DNA of 64,000 bases from an uncultured Oscillospiraceae bacterium (GCA_958448165.1 CAUDCW010000012.1:1-64000), one strand, 5' to 3'; shown: positions 16,437 through 25,937, numbered from the stretch's first letter. The notes: generated from the sequence alone by a model not told the origin. Numbers and translations: made by a program.

Positions 16437-16555
16437 CTGTTTTTAATTTATTATTCAGTTTATCATTATTTTTTTGAATTTTATTTATTAAAAGCAATAA
16501 TACACGCAATATTGCGGCGTTATATCACTATTTCAATAAATTATCGAATTTGCCC

Positions 16556-16584
16556 TTTAAATTTTTGCCGCAATACGCTATAAT
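16556..16584 (+). promoter_or_regulatory. Putative promoter of the hprK operon
   Basis: TTTAAA (16556-16561), 17 bp, TATAAT (16579-16584). The start codon is 38 bp further on, with AAAGGAAG as ribosome binding site. The -35 box is weak. Confidence 0.6.
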
Positions 16585-16622
16585 AACTATGTATAAATTT
16601 TTCCGCTGAAAGGAAGATAATA

Positions 16623-17588
16623 ATGGAATCCACCTTCACAGTTCCTCTGTCCGAAATTATCAAGGAGCTTTCCCTTGTAACCGAGTACACTCCCTGTGAC
16701 ACAAAGGAAATTCTTATTTCATCAAGAGATATCAACCGTCCCGGCCTTGAGCTTACGGGGTTTATGGAATTTTTTGACCCTCAGCGTATTATGCTGTTCG
16801 GCAATACCGAAACGGGTTTTCTGAACAAGTACGGCAGCGAGCAGAAATTTCACGTTCTTGAGCGTTTGTGCAAGCTCAAGCCGCCTGCAATCATTGTCAC
16901 AAGAAATCTACAGCCGTTTGACGAGTTGATGAAAGCGGCTAAGGCTCACGGCGTTCCTGTTCTGCGCTCAGGTGACCCAACCTCGGAGCTGAGTGCGGCG
17001 CTGATATCGTTCCTCAATGTTCAGCTTGCGCCCAGAGTAACCCGCCATGGCGTTCTGGTTGAAGTATATGGCGAAGGCATACTTCTTATAGGCGACAGCG
17101 GCGTCGGCAAAAGCGAAACCGCAATCGAGCTTATCAAAAGAGGTCACCGTCTTATCGCCGACGATGCGGTTGAAATAAGGCGTGTGTCAAGCAAATCTCT
17201 TGTTGGCTCATCACCCGAAAATATCCGTCACTTTATTGAGCTGCGCGGCGTCGGCATTATTAATGCAAGGCGCATTTTCGGTATGGGTGCGGTTAAGCTT
17301 ACCGAAAAGATTGATATTGTAATAAATATGGAAGTATGGGACAGCACAAAGGTTTATGACAGAATGGGTATAGACAACGAATACACCGAAATTCTCGGCA
17401 TAGAGGTTCCCGTTCTGACAATACCGATAAAGCCGGGCAGAAACACTGCGGTTATTATTGAGGTTGCCGCCATGAACAACAGACAGAAGAAGATGGGTTA
17501 CAATGCCGCTCAGGAGCTTCTGCAAAGCCTCGGTATGGAGGTTGAAACAGACGAAAACAGCGGTAAGACTAATATAAACTGGTTGTGA
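16623..17588 (+). CDS. hprK: HPr kinase/phosphorylase
   Basis: 321 residues. The Walker A motif GDSGVGKSETAIEL is at about 157-170, and the family signature covers HFIELRGVGIINARRIFGMGAV, with the K-loop-like PIKPGRN near the C-terminus. The enzyme phosphorylates and dephosphorylates Ser46 of HPr to control carbon catabolite repression. The gene for HPr is not in the window. It opens an operon with PHP, murB, rapZ, whiA and dnaE. Confidence 0.96.
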   Translation: MESTFTVPLSEIIKELSLVTEYTPCDTKEILISSRDINRPGLELTGFMEFFDPQRIMLFGNTETGFLNKYGSEQKFHVLERLCKLKPPAIIVTRNLQPFDELMKAAKAHGVPVLRSGDPTSELSAALISFLNVQLAPRVTRHGVLVEVYGEGILLIGDSGVGKSETAIELIKRGHRLIADDAVEIRRVSSKSLVGSSPENIRHFIELRGVGIINARRIFGMGAVKLTEKIDIVINMEVWDSTKVYDRMGIDNEYTEILGIEVPVLTIPIKPGRNTAVIIEVAAMNNRQKKMGYNAAQELLQSLGMEVETDENSGKTNINWL

Positions 17589-17592
17589 TTTG

Positions 17593-18315
17593 ATGAATAT
17601 TATTGCGGATACCCATACTCATACAATAGCCTCTACACACGCATTCAGCACTGTGCAGGAGATGATAACTGCCGCCGCCCGGAAGGGGCTTTATGCAATC
17701 GCTCTTACAGACCACGGATATGCGATGCCCGGCTCACCGGGGAAGTGGTATTTTGAATCCCTCGGGGCAATTCCGTCAACTGTTGACGGCGTGCGTGTGC
17801 TAAAGGGTGTTGAGGCGAATGTAATGGATTTTGACGGTTCACTTGATATGTCCGATAAGGTGCTTAAAGGACTTGAATGGGTGGTAGCGTCAATTCACTG
17901 CGGACTTTGCAAAGGCAAGGCGAGCGTTGAGGCGGCGACAAACGCATATCTGAAGCTTGCAGAAAATCCGTATGTCAATGTTATCGGACATTCGGGCACT
18001 CCGAAGTTTAAATATGATTTTGAGAGGGTAATCCCCGAGCTTGCGCATAACGGCAAGCTGATTGAGATAAACGACAACACTTTTTATTGCCGCAAGGACT
18101 CCTGCGAAAACTGTGTTGAAATTGCAAAGCTGTGCAAAAAACACGGCGCATATATTATTGTCAATTCTGACGCACATTTTTCTTCAAGGGTGGGGCATTG
18201 CTCGTGCGCTATGGAGATGCTTGAAGAAATTGACTTTCCGCAGGAGCTGATAATTAATACCGACGAAAGCCGTTTCAAAAAATATCTGGAGCAAAACGGT
18301 ATTTCGCTTGTATAG
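17593..18315 (+). CDS. PHP-domain phosphatase, YcdX family
   Basis: About 240 residues. It has an N-terminal ADTHTHTIASTHAF metal motif, LTDHGYAMPG, GVEANVMDFDG, VASIHCGL, a conserved VIGHSG and the C-terminal NSDAHF. This is the motif order of YcdX-type PHP phosphatases. The start is taken as the ATG at 17593, four bases after the hprK stop; an adjoining TTG at 17590 is also possible. No strong ribosome binding site is present, so translation is probably coupled to hprK. The natural substrate is unknown. Confidence 0.88.
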   Translation: MNIIADTHTHTIASTHAFSTVQEMITAAARKGLYAIALTDHGYAMPGSPGKWYFESLGAIPSTVDGVRVLKGVEANVMDFDGSLDMSDKVLKGLEWVVASIHCGLCKGKASVEAATNAYLKLAENPYVNVIGHSGTPKFKYDFERVIPELAHNGKLIEINDNTFYCRKDSCENCVEIAKLCKKHGAYIIVNSDAHFSSRVGHCSCAMEMLEEIDFPQELIINTDESRFKKYLEQNGISLV

Positions 18316-18324
18316 GAGAAGTAT

Positions 18325-19239
18325 ATGATTGATATTGATAATATAAAGCAGCTTGCAATTGAAAAGGGCTGTACCGTAAAAGAAAACGAGCCGATGAGCC
18401 GCTACACCACCTTCAAAATCGGCGGAAACGCCCAGCTGCTTGTTATTGTGCCGGACGTTTCGGCGCTCAAGGCAATACTCAGGCAGTGCGATAAGGATAA
18501 AATTCCGGTGTTCCTGCTCGGTAAAGGCTCAAATCTTCTTGTTTCCGACAAGGGCATTGACGGTGTTGTAATCAAACTTGACGGCGGCTTTAAAAAAATA
18601 ACTCTTGTTGATGACGACACCGTCTATTGCGGTGCCGGGGCAAGCCTTGCCTCGGTATGCCGCTTTGCGCTTGACAACGGGCTTTCGGGCCTTGAATTTG
18701 CGTGGGGAATACCGGGCAGTGCCGGAGGTGCGGCATATATGAACGCCGGTGCCTACGGCGGCGAAATGAAGGACGTTCTGATAAACTGCAACCACATAAC
18801 AAAAAGCGGCGAAACAGGAACTCTGTCCGGCGAGGAGCTTGCGCTTTCTTACCGCCACAGCGCTTATGCAGACAACGGCAATATTATAACGGGCTTATCG
18901 CTTAGATTGCACAAGGACTCAAAGGCGGAGATTAACCGCAGAATGGACGATTATATGCAAAGGCGCAAGGATAAGCAGCCGCTTGATTACCCCAGCGCAG
19001 GCAGTGTGTTCAAACGACCTGAGGGGTATTTTGCGGGTGCGCTTATACAGGACAGCGGTCTAAAAGGAGAAAGCGTCGGCGGCGCTATGGTCAGTCCGAA
19101 GCACTCAGGCTTTATCATTAACACGGGCGGTGCCACCTGCAGTGATGTTATGTCTTTGATTGAACATATAAAATCGACAGTCAACGAGAAATTCGGCGTT
19201 GAACTTGAATGTGAAATAAAGCCGGTAGGAAGATTTTAA
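18325..19239 (+). CDS. murB: UDP-N-acetylenolpyruvoylglucosamine reductase
   Basis: 304 residues, the short (type II) MurB. The FAD-binding part has YTTFKIGGNAQLLV and LLGKGSNLLVSDKGIDGVVI, followed by GLEFAWGIPGSAGGAAYMNAGAYG. The catalytic Ser lies in SAGSVFKRP, and the C-terminus has ALIQDSGLKGESVGGAMVSPKHSGFIINTGGA. It makes UDP-MurNAc with NADPH, the second step of peptidoglycan precursor synthesis. GGAGA precedes the ATG, 10 bp after the PHP gene. Confidence 0.96.
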   Translation: MIDIDNIKQLAIEKGCTVKENEPMSRYTTFKIGGNAQLLVIVPDVSALKAILRQCDKDKIPVFLLGKGSNLLVSDKGIDGVVIKLDGGFKKITLVDDDTVYCGAGASLASVCRFALDNGLSGLEFAWGIPGSAGGAAYMNAGAYGGEMKDVLINCNHITKSGETGTLSGEELALSYRHSAYADNGNIITGLSLRLHKDSKAEINRRMDDYMQRRKDKQPLDYPSAGSVFKRPEGYFAGALIQDSGLKGESVGGAMVSPKHSGFIINTGGATCSDVMSLIEHIKSTVNEKFGVELECEIKPVGRF

Positions 19240-19283
19240 CATAAATTTTTATACGGATTGTGAAAGGGGATTGTGACAGAATT

Positions 19284-20147
19284 ATGGAGTTTTTGATAAT
19301 TTCGGGGCTTTCGGGCGCAGGAAAAACAGTTGCGATGCATTCGCTGGAGGATATCGGCTTTTACTGTGTTGACAACCTGCCTGCGGCGCTCATCACCACC
19401 TTTTACGATTTGTGCAGTAATTCAAACGATGAAAAGATGAAGCGTGTAGCTCTTGTGACAAATATCAGGAGTAAAAGTGACTATCTGATGTATGCCGACA
19501 GCCTTTCAAAGCTTAAGAATGATAATAAATACTATAAGGTGCTTTTTCTTGATACGGCAGAAAACGTGCTTCTCACACGATACAAGTCAACACGCCGCAA
19601 GCATCCGCTGTCAAACAGGGACGACTCGACAACTGCGTCGGCAGTAAGGCTTGAGTCCTCTCTGCTTGCACCTATAAAGCAGAGTGCGGATTTTGTGATT
19701 GACACCACAAACCTGTCCGCCGCACAGCTCAAGGAGCGTGTGACAACGCTTTTTCTCGGCGACAGCAGGCTGGGCTTTACCGTTACCTGTATGTCTTTCG
19801 GCTTCAAGTACGGTCTGCCGATGGAGGCTGACCTTGTGTTTGACGTGCGTTGTCTGCCGAATCCGTTTTACATTGAGGAGCTGAAATACAAAACGGGTCT
19901 TGACAAAGAGGTGCGTGATTATGTTCTCAAATGGGAACAGACCAACGGCCTTTATGAAAAAATTGAACAGTATGTTGACTATGCTCTGCCGCTTTATGTC
20001 AAGGAGGGCAAAAGCCAGCTTATCATTGGCTTTGGCTGCACAGGCGGCAAGCACAGGAGCGTTACCCTTGCCGGAAAAATGTATGACCATCTGCTTGAAA
20101 TCGGGCAGCCTGCGGCTTTGCACCACAGGGATATCCGCAAAGCGTGA
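19284..20147 (+). CDS. rapZ: RapZ/YvcJ-family nucleotide-binding protein
   Basis: 287 residues from the ATG at 19284, which gives the family-typical start MEFLIISGLSGAGKTVAMHSLEDIGF with a P-loop GLSGAGKT. Other hallmarks are FLDTAENVLLTRYKSTRRKHPL, TCMSFGFKYGLPMEADLVFDVRCLPNPFY and the C-terminal IGFGCTGGKHRSVTLA. In E. coli RapZ is an adaptor for GlmZ decay by RNase E; in Firmicutes YvcJ binds and hydrolyses nucleotides and its role is less clear. The usual neighbour yvcK is absent before whiA. Confidence 0.94.
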   Translation: MEFLIISGLSGAGKTVAMHSLEDIGFYCVDNLPAALITTFYDLCSNSNDEKMKRVALVTNIRSKSDYLMYADSLSKLKNDNKYYKVLFLDTAENVLLTRYKSTRRKHPLSNRDDSTTASAVRLESSLLAPIKQSADFVIDTTNLSAAQLKERVTTLFLGDSRLGFTVTCMSFGFKYGLPMEADLVFDVRCLPNPFYIEELKYKTGLDKEVRDYVLKWEQTNGLYEKIEQYVDYALPLYVKEGKSQLIIGFGCTGGKHRSVTLAGKMYDHLLEIGQPAALHHRDIRKA

Positions 20148-20188
20148 CGCCCTAAGCCTTATTGACAACAGACTAAAGGATTGATAAT

Positions 20189-21106
20189 ATGTCATTTTCG
20201 TCTGAAACGAAAAAAGAGCTGTGCAGCTTCGTCAATCAGAGCGCCGCGTCAAGGCGTGCGGAGTGCTACGGCTTTTTGCTTTTTGCAAAGACTTTTTCAC
20301 ACGACAAAATTGTTTTTAATACAGAAAACCCATACACGGCGGCTCGGTTTATGGATTTAATGGCGGAGCAGTTCAGCGCAATAACAGAAAAAAAGACGGC
20401 TCTGACCGGCAAAAAGGACAGTCAGAGGCTTTTTACCCTGAGCGTGCCGCTAAGCTCCGAATGTGAGCGGATTTTTTCTGAATTCGGCCATTCAAAGCAA
20501 AGCATAAGCCTGAGAATAAACAGGGCGAATATTGAGGATGAGTTGGCCGTTTCGGCATTTCTGCGAGGTGCATTTCTGTGCTGCGGCAGTGTGTCCGACC
20601 CCAAGCGTGACTATCATCTTGAATTTTCGGTTCCGCACAAAAACGCCTGCATCGACCTGTGCCGCGTGCTTTCAGAGGTGTCGATGCGCGGCAAGGAGCC
20701 AAGACAGCTTGTGCGCAAGGGGATGTTTGTGGCTTACATAAAGGACAGCGAAGAAATAGCCGATCTGCTTGCGTTTATCGGTGCGCCGGTAGCGTCGATG
20801 AATCTTATGCAGGAAAAAATTCTTAAAAGCATAAGAAACGATGTCAACCGCAAAATGAATTCCGAGATGGCGAACATCAACAAAACGGCAAAGGCAAGCG
20901 CTTTGCAGATTGAAGCTATCGAAAAGATAAAAAGGGTCAAAGGTCTTGAAAGCCTGCCCGACGATTTGAAAAGCATAGCACAGCTAAGGCTTGAATACCC
21001 CGAGCATTCACTGCGTGATCTTGGCGAAATGCTCACTCCGCAGATAAGCCGCAGCGGAGCAAACCACAGAATGAAGCGGATTTTAGAGATTGCCGAAAGT
21101 GTCTGA
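20189..21106 (+). CDS. whiA: DNA-binding protein WhiA
   Basis: 305 residues. The N-terminal LAGLIDADG-like homing-endonuclease fold has SFSSETKKELCSF and AFLRGAFLCCGSVSDPKRDYHLEF. The C-terminal helix-turn-helix is LKSIAQLRLEYPEHSLRDLGEMLTPQISRSGANHRMKRI. WhiA influences cell division and chromosome segregation in Firmicutes and sporulation in actinomycetes. It lies 41 bp after rapZ, where yvcK is usually found, and 20 bp before dnaE. Confidence 0.96.
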   Translation: MSFSSETKKELCSFVNQSAASRRAECYGFLLFAKTFSHDKIVFNTENPYTAARFMDLMAEQFSAITEKKTALTGKKDSQRLFTLSVPLSSECERIFSEFGHSKQSISLRINRANIEDELAVSAFLRGAFLCCGSVSDPKRDYHLEFSVPHKNACIDLCRVLSEVSMRGKEPRQLVRKGMFVAYIKDSEEIADLLAFIGAPVASMNLMQEKILKSIRNDVNRKMNSEMANINKTAKASALQIEAIEKIKRVKGLESLPDDLKSIAQLRLEYPEHSLRDLGEMLTPQISRSGANHRMKRILEIAESV

Positions 21107-21126
21107 CACTGAACAAGGAGGATATT

Positions 21127-24100
21127 ATGGCGTTTGTTCATCTGCATAACCACAGCGAATACAGCCTGCTTGACGGTGCGTGCCGACTTGAGGCACTTGT
21201 AAAAGCGACAAAAGAAATGGGTATGGACGCAGTAGCCGTTACCGACCACGGCTGTATGTATAGCGCCGTTGATTTTTATAAGCTTGCAAAGAAAAACGGC
21301 ATAAAGCCCATTATCGGCTGTGAGGTCTATGTTGCGCCGAACAGCCGCTTTGACAAAAACGGCGAGCTTGACCGAGCGAACTATCATATGGTACTGCTGT
21401 GCGAGAACAATCAGGGCTACAAAAATTTAGCGCAGATTCTGTCGCAGGCGTGGACCGAGGGCTTTTATAATAAGCCGAGAATTGACGACAGCCTGCTTGA
21501 AAAGCACCACGAGGGTTTAATCTGCCTTTCAGCCTGCTTAGCCGGCGAAATTCCGCGTCTTATCAGCCGTGGAGATATTAATGCCGCAAAGAAAAAGGCG
21601 ATTTACTACAACAACCTTTTCGGTCAGGGCAATTTCTATCTTGAAATGCAGAACCACGGCATTGACGAAGAACGCCACGTTGCAATAAAGATACAAAAAA
21701 TATCAGCAGAAACGGGAATACCGCTTGTCGTTACAAACGACTGCCACTATATAAAAAAAGACGACAGCTATCTGCACCAGATACTTTTGTGCATACAGAC
21801 AAACCACACGATAAATGACCCCGATAAAATGGAATTTACAACAGATGAATTCTATTTTAAATCCGAGGAGGAAATGCGCTCACTTTTCAAGGCGTACCCC
21901 GAGGCTTACGACAACACGGTTGAGATTGCAAAGCGGTGCAATGTTGAATTTGAATTCGGCAAGACGAAGCTGCCGCATTTTGAGGTGCCTGACAATCAGG
22001 ATCACTTTGAATATTTCAAAAATAAATGCATTGAGGGACTTCACCGCAACTACGGCGGCAATCCCTCACAGGAGCTGAAAAACAGGCTTGACTACGAGCT
22101 TTCAATAATAAAAGAGATGGGCTACACCGACTACTTCCTGATAGTAGCCGACTTTATCAACTATGCAAAATCGCAGGATATCCCCGTCGGACCCGGCAGA
22201 GGCTCGGGAGCAGGAAGCCTTGCGGCTTACTGTATCGGCATAACCGGCATTGACCCGATAAAATATAACCTTATCTTTGAACGCTTCTTAAACCCCGAGC
22301 GTGTTAGTATGCCCGACTTTGATGTTGACTTCTGCAAGGACAGGCGGCAGGAGGTTATAGACTACGTTATAAGAAAATACGGCGCTGACCACGTTGCGCA
22401 GATTATAGCCTTCGGCACAATGGCGGCAAGAGGCGCTATCCGTGATGTCGGGCGTGCGCTTGCAATGCCCTACGGCGCTGTTGACGCCGTCGCAAAGCTT
22501 GTGCCGAATGAGCTTGGAATGACGATAAAAAAGGCTCTTGAGGTTTCAAAGGAGCTTGAGGAAAGATATAAAAACGAGGAGCAGGTAAAGCGGCTTATCG
22601 ACACGGCAATGGGCCTTGAGGGAATGCCGAGAAATGCTTCAACCCATGCCGCCGGCGTAGTTATCACAAGAGATCCCGTCAGCACCTATGTTCCGCTTGC
22701 AAAGAACAACGATGCGGTTGTGACCCAATATACAATGACAACCCTTGAGGAGCTGGGACTGCTCAAGATGGACTTTCTCGGACTTCGCAACCTGACGGTG
22801 CTTAAGGACGCCGAAAATATGATTCTCGCCGTCAACCCGTCCTACAGCGAAAAGGACATAAAAGATGACGACAAGGCTGTTTTTGAAATGCTCTCAAAGG
22901 GGCAGTCCGACGGAGTGTTCCAGTTTGAATCGCCCGGAATGAAAAGCGTGCTTGCACAGCTCAAGCCAAGCTCGGTCGAGGACCTTATCGCCGTTATTTC
23001 GCTCTACCGTCCCGGCCCGATGGACTCTATCCCGAGATATATCGAAAACAGGCATCACCCTGATAAAATAAAATACAAGCACCCGCTTTTAAAGAGTATT
23101 CTCGATGTTACCTACGGCTGTATTGTCTATCAGGAGCAGGTTATGCAGATATTCCGCACGCTTGCAGGCTACAGCCTTGGCAGAGCGGATATCGTTCGCC
23201 GAGCGATGTCGAAGAAGAAAAAGGACGTAATGGAGCGTGAGCAGGAAATATTCTTGAACGGTCTTGTCGGAGAAAACGGCGAGATTGAGGTTGAGGGCTG
23301 TCTGCGCCGTGGCGTTGACAGGGAAACAGCGGTTTCTATCCTCAAAGAGATGGAAAGCTTTGCGTCCTATGCGTTCAACAAATCCCATGCGGCAGCATAC
23401 GCCAATGTTTCGTATAAAACGGCGTGGATGAAATGCCACTATCCAAAGGAGTATATGGCGGCTCTGCTTACAAGCGTGCTCGACAATATGAACAAGCTCG
23501 CCATCTACACCGCAGAGTGCGCAAGGCTCGGCATCAAGGTTCTGCCACCTGACGTCAACATCAGCAACGCAGGCTTTACCGTGTCGGGCAACGATATACG
23601 CTTTGGCTTGCTTGCAATAAAAAACCTCGGCAGAAATGTTATTGACGCTATCATTAACGAGCGTGAATCAGGCGGACCGTTCACCGGTTATTACAATTTC
23701 TGCAAGAGGTTAAACGGCAGGGGACTCAACAGCCGTGCTGTTGAAAGTCTTGTCAAAAGCGGCGCTCTTGACGGTCTTGACTTAAACAGACGTGAAATGC
23801 TTGTCAACTCGTCACTGGTTATGGAAAGCCTTGACTGGGAGAGAAAGCACAACGCCGCAGGTCAGTTAAGCTTTTTTGACGATGAGGTCAGCGAGAAAAG
23901 CATAAACCTTGTTCGTGTTGACGACTTCAGCACCAACGACAAGCTTGCTATGGAAAAAGAAACAACGGGAATGTACTTAAGCGGACATCCGCTGTCGGAA
24001 TATGCCCCGTTCCTGAAGATAATGCGTGTCGATCAAATCGGCAGAATAATTGAACAGCCCGAGCAGGGCAGGCGTGAGTATAAGGACGGTCAGCGTGTCC

Positions 24101-24699
24101 GACTGATTGCAATAATAACGGCTGTCAAGATAAAATCCACAAAAAACAACGATATGATGGCATTTGTCACGGTTGAGGATATGACAGGCTCGGTCGAGCT
24201 TATTGTGTTCCCACAGCCGATGCGAGAGGGAGGCAACGCAATTTTGGAGGGTACTATTGTTGACGTGCAGGGAACGGTGAACGTCCGTGAGGACGAAGAG
24301 CCGAAAATTCTTTGCAATGTCATCAAAATTGCACCCGATAAGGCGCATATAGAAGAAATTGCAAAGCAGAGCGCAGTGCAGAATACGCAGGCGCAGACAA
24401 GCCGTGCGTATAGCCGGAATGTTACGGCAGACAATGCCGCAAATAATAATCCCCGACAAAGCGGCGTTACCTGCCTGTGCCTGAGAGTGCCGAGCCTGCA
24501 GAGTGACGAATACAACGAGGCAAAGCTTGTAATTGACGTCTTTGACGGCAGAACACCGCTTGTTTTGTATCTGTCCGATGAGAAGCGTTATGTCAAAGCG
24601 CCGATGAATATGTGGGTTGACCTGAACCCCGTACTTGAAAGCGAGCTTAAACGCAGAATAGGCGACAAGAATGTTGTTGTCAAGAATATGAGGCTTTGA
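21127..24699 (+). CDS. dnaE: DNA polymerase III alpha subunit, DnaE type
   Basis: 1190 residues. The N-terminal PHP domain begins FVHLHNHSEYSLLDGACR. The polymerase core holds GPGRGSGAGSLAAYCIGIT and the catalytic MPDFDVDFCKDRR, then FGTMAARGAIRDVGRA, the palm/finger segment GVFQFESPGMK and YRPGPMDSIPRYIENRH. A helix-hairpin-helix region and a C-terminal OB domain (IAIITAVKIKSTKNNDMMAFVTVEDMTGSVEL) follow. This is the DnaE1-like replicative or repair polymerase; no proofreading exonuclease domain is present, so it is not PolC. An AAGGAGG site precedes the ATG. Confidence 0.97.
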   Translation: MAFVHLHNHSEYSLLDGACRLEALVKATKEMGMDAVAVTDHGCMYSAVDFYKLAKKNGIKPIIGCEVYVAPNSRFDKNGELDRANYHMVLLCENNQGYKNLAQILSQAWTEGFYNKPRIDDSLLEKHHEGLICLSACLAGEIPRLISRGDINAAKKKAIYYNNLFGQGNFYLEMQNHGIDEERHVAIKIQKISAETGIPLVVTNDCHYIKKDDSYLHQILLCIQTNHTINDPDKMEFTTDEFYFKSEEEMRSLFKAYPEAYDNTVEIAKRCNVEFEFGKTKLPHFEVPDNQDHFEYFKNKCIEGLHRNYGGNPSQELKNRLDYELSIIKEMGYTDYFLIVADFINYAKSQDIPVGPGRGSGAGSLAAYCIGITGIDPIKYNLIFERFLNPERVSMPDFDVDFCKDRRQEVIDYVIRKYGADHVAQIIAFGTMAARGAIRDVGRALAMPYGAVDAVAKLVPNELGMTIKKALEVSKELEERYKNEEQVKRLIDTAMGLEGMPRNASTHAAGVVITRDPVSTYVPLAKNNDAVVTQYTMTTLEELGLLKMDFLGLRNLTVLKDAENMILAVNPSYSEKDIKDDDKAVFEMLSKGQSDGVFQFESPGMKSVLAQLKPSSVEDLIAVISLYRPGPMDSIPRYIENRHHPDKIKYKHPLLKSILDVTYGCIVYQEQVMQIFRTLAGYSLGRADIVRRAMSKKKKDVMEREQEIFLNGLVGENGEIEVEGCLRRGVDRETAVSILKEMESFASYAFNKSHAAAYANVSYKTAWMKCHYPKEYMAALLTSVLDNMNKLAIYTAECARLGIKVLPPDVNISNAGFTVSGNDIRFGLLAIKNLGRNVIDAIINERESGGPFTGYYNFCKRLNGRGLNSRAVESLVKSGALDGLDLNRREMLVNSSLVMESLDWERKHNAAGQLSFFDDEVSEKSINLVRVDDFSTNDKLAMEKETTGMYLSGHPLSEYAPFLKIMRVDQIGRIIEQPEQGRREYKDGQRVRLIAIITAVKIKSTKNNDMMAFVTVEDMTGSVELIVFPQPMREGGNAILEGTIVDVQGTVNVREDEEPKILCNVIKIAPDKAHIEEIAKQSAVQNTQAQTSRAYSRNVTADNAANNNPRQSGVTCLCLRVPSLQSDEYNEAKLVIDVFDGRTPLVLYLSDEKRYVKAPMNMWVDLNPVLESELKRRIGDKNVVVKNMRL

Positions 24700-24763
24700 A
24701 TGTAAAATCTGATTAAAGCTTTGTTAAAGTTTTGTCATAATTTCAAAAAAAGGGAAAAAGGTC

Positions 24764-24793
24764 TTGATTATGCACCTGTAGGTGTACTATAAT
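24764..24793 (+). promoter_or_regulatory. pfkA promoter with an inverted repeat in the spacer
   Basis: TTGATT (24764-24769) and TATAAT (24788-24793) are 18 bp apart. The spacer contains CACCT-GT-AGGTG (24773-24784), a perfect inverted repeat in the position of a repressor operator. Confidence 0.7.
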
Positions 24794-24862
24794 AGTAAGA
24801 AAGCAGGACGCTTTGAAATATACGAATAAAATAATATTTTAGATATAATCGGAGGTTAAATT

Positions 24863-25831
24863 ATGCAACGAGATGCTATTGCTGTATTAACAAGCGGAGG
24901 CGACGCACCGGGAATGAATGCGGCTGTCAGAGCCGTAACAAGATCTGCTATCCAGAAGGGTATCAGGGTTATCGGTGTTCACCGCGGTTATAACGGTCTT
25001 TTAAACGGCGACGTTTTTGAGATGAATCTGCGCAGCGTTTCAAATATTATCCACATCGGCGGTACAATTCTTTATACCGCAAGAAGCGAGGAGTACAACA
25101 CACCCGAGGGTGTTAAAAAGGCTGCCGACACCTGCCGTGAGCTTGGCGTTAAGGGCGTTGTTGTTATCGGCGGCGACGGCTCTTTCAGAGGAGCAAGAGA
25201 TCTGACGGGTCAGGGCATACCGTGTGTCGGTATCCCCGGCACAATCGACAACGACATTGCCTGCAGTGAATATACAGTCGGCTTTGACACCGCAATGAAT
25301 ACCGCAATGGAAATGGTTGACAAGATCCGTGACACTGCTCAGTCACACGACAGATGCAGCGTTGTTGAGGTTATGGGCAGACGCTGCGGCGATATTGCAC
25401 TTCAGACAGGTATTGCAATCGGCGCAACATCAATCCTTGTTCCGGAGGTTCCGTTTGACCTTGATAAGGACGTTATCGCAAGAATGTTGAATTCACAGCG
25501 CAGCGGCAAAAAGCACTTCATCATCGTTGTAGCCGAGGGCGTCGGCGGCGTTGAGGAAATCGCAAAGGAAATTGAGGCTAAGACAGGCATCGAGTCAAGA
25601 GCAACTGTTCTCGGCCATGTTCAGCGCGGCGGTTCACCGACTCTGCGTGACAGAGTTGTTGCAAGCGCAATGGGCCACAAGGCTGTTGAGCTTCTCTCAC
25701 AGGGCATCGGCAACCGTGTTGTTGCAATGACAAACGGCGTGATTGTTGATTATGATATCACAGAAGCGCTCAATATGAAGAGAAAGTTTGACTATGACCT
25801 CTACAAGATTGCAATGGAGATTTCAATCTGA
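24863..25831 (+). CDS. pfkA: ATP-dependent 6-phosphofructokinase
   Basis: 322 residues, close to the 319-320 typical of bacterial PfkA. Motifs: LTSGGDAPGMNAAVRAV (ATP site), VVIGGDGSFRGA, GIPGTIDNDI with the catalytic Asp pair, FDTAMNTAMEMVDKIRDTAQSH, VVEVMGRRCGDIAL and LGHVQRGGSPTLRDRV. GGDGS is the ATP-type motif; PPi enzymes usually have GGDDS. It commits fructose-6-phosphate to glycolysis. A private promoter and an 18-bp terminator stem make it a monocistronic unit after dnaE. Confidence 0.97.
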   Translation: MQRDAIAVLTSGGDAPGMNAAVRAVTRSAIQKGIRVIGVHRGYNGLLNGDVFEMNLRSVSNIIHIGGTILYTARSEEYNTPEGVKKAADTCRELGVKGVVVIGGDGSFRGARDLTGQGIPCVGIPGTIDNDIACSEYTVGFDTAMNTAMEMVDKIRDTAQSHDRCSVVEVMGRRCGDIALQTGIAIGATSILVPEVPFDLDKDVIARMLNSQRSGKKHFIIVVAEGVGGVEEIAKEIEAKTGIESRATVLGHVQRGGSPTLRDRVVASAMGHKAVELLSQGIGNRVVAMTNGVIVDYDITEALNMKRKFDYDLYKIAMEISI

Positions 25832-25850
25832 CAACTTAAACATCATTATA

Positions 25851-25888
25851 AAAAACAACAGCCGAGCATTTGCTCGGCTGTTGTTTTT
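25851..25888. terminator. pfkA terminator (bidirectional)
   Basis: AAAAACAACAGCCGAGCA (25851-25868) pairs perfectly with 25871-25888 over a TT loop: an 18-bp stem with T run downstream and A run upstream. Confidence 0.93.
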
Positions 25889-25904
25889 AATGTTCAGCGG
25901 CGCA

Positions 25905-25937
25905 GAGAAGAGAGAAAAGAGAAGAGAGAAAAGAATT
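25905..25937 (+). repeat. Heptad array left of the 25.9 kb element
   Basis: Four 7-bp units in phase, GAGAAGA, GAGAAAA, GAGAAGA, GAGAAAA, then GAATT. Mirrored heptads (read on the minus strand as GAGTGAA, GTGTTGA, GAGTAAA) follow the core at 26023-26055, running into the 3' end of tadA. Confidence 0.65.

Noticed and set aside
20734..21387. 217-codon open frame on the minus strand
   Set aside because: Antisense to whiA and dnaE, both clear genes; no initiation signal.
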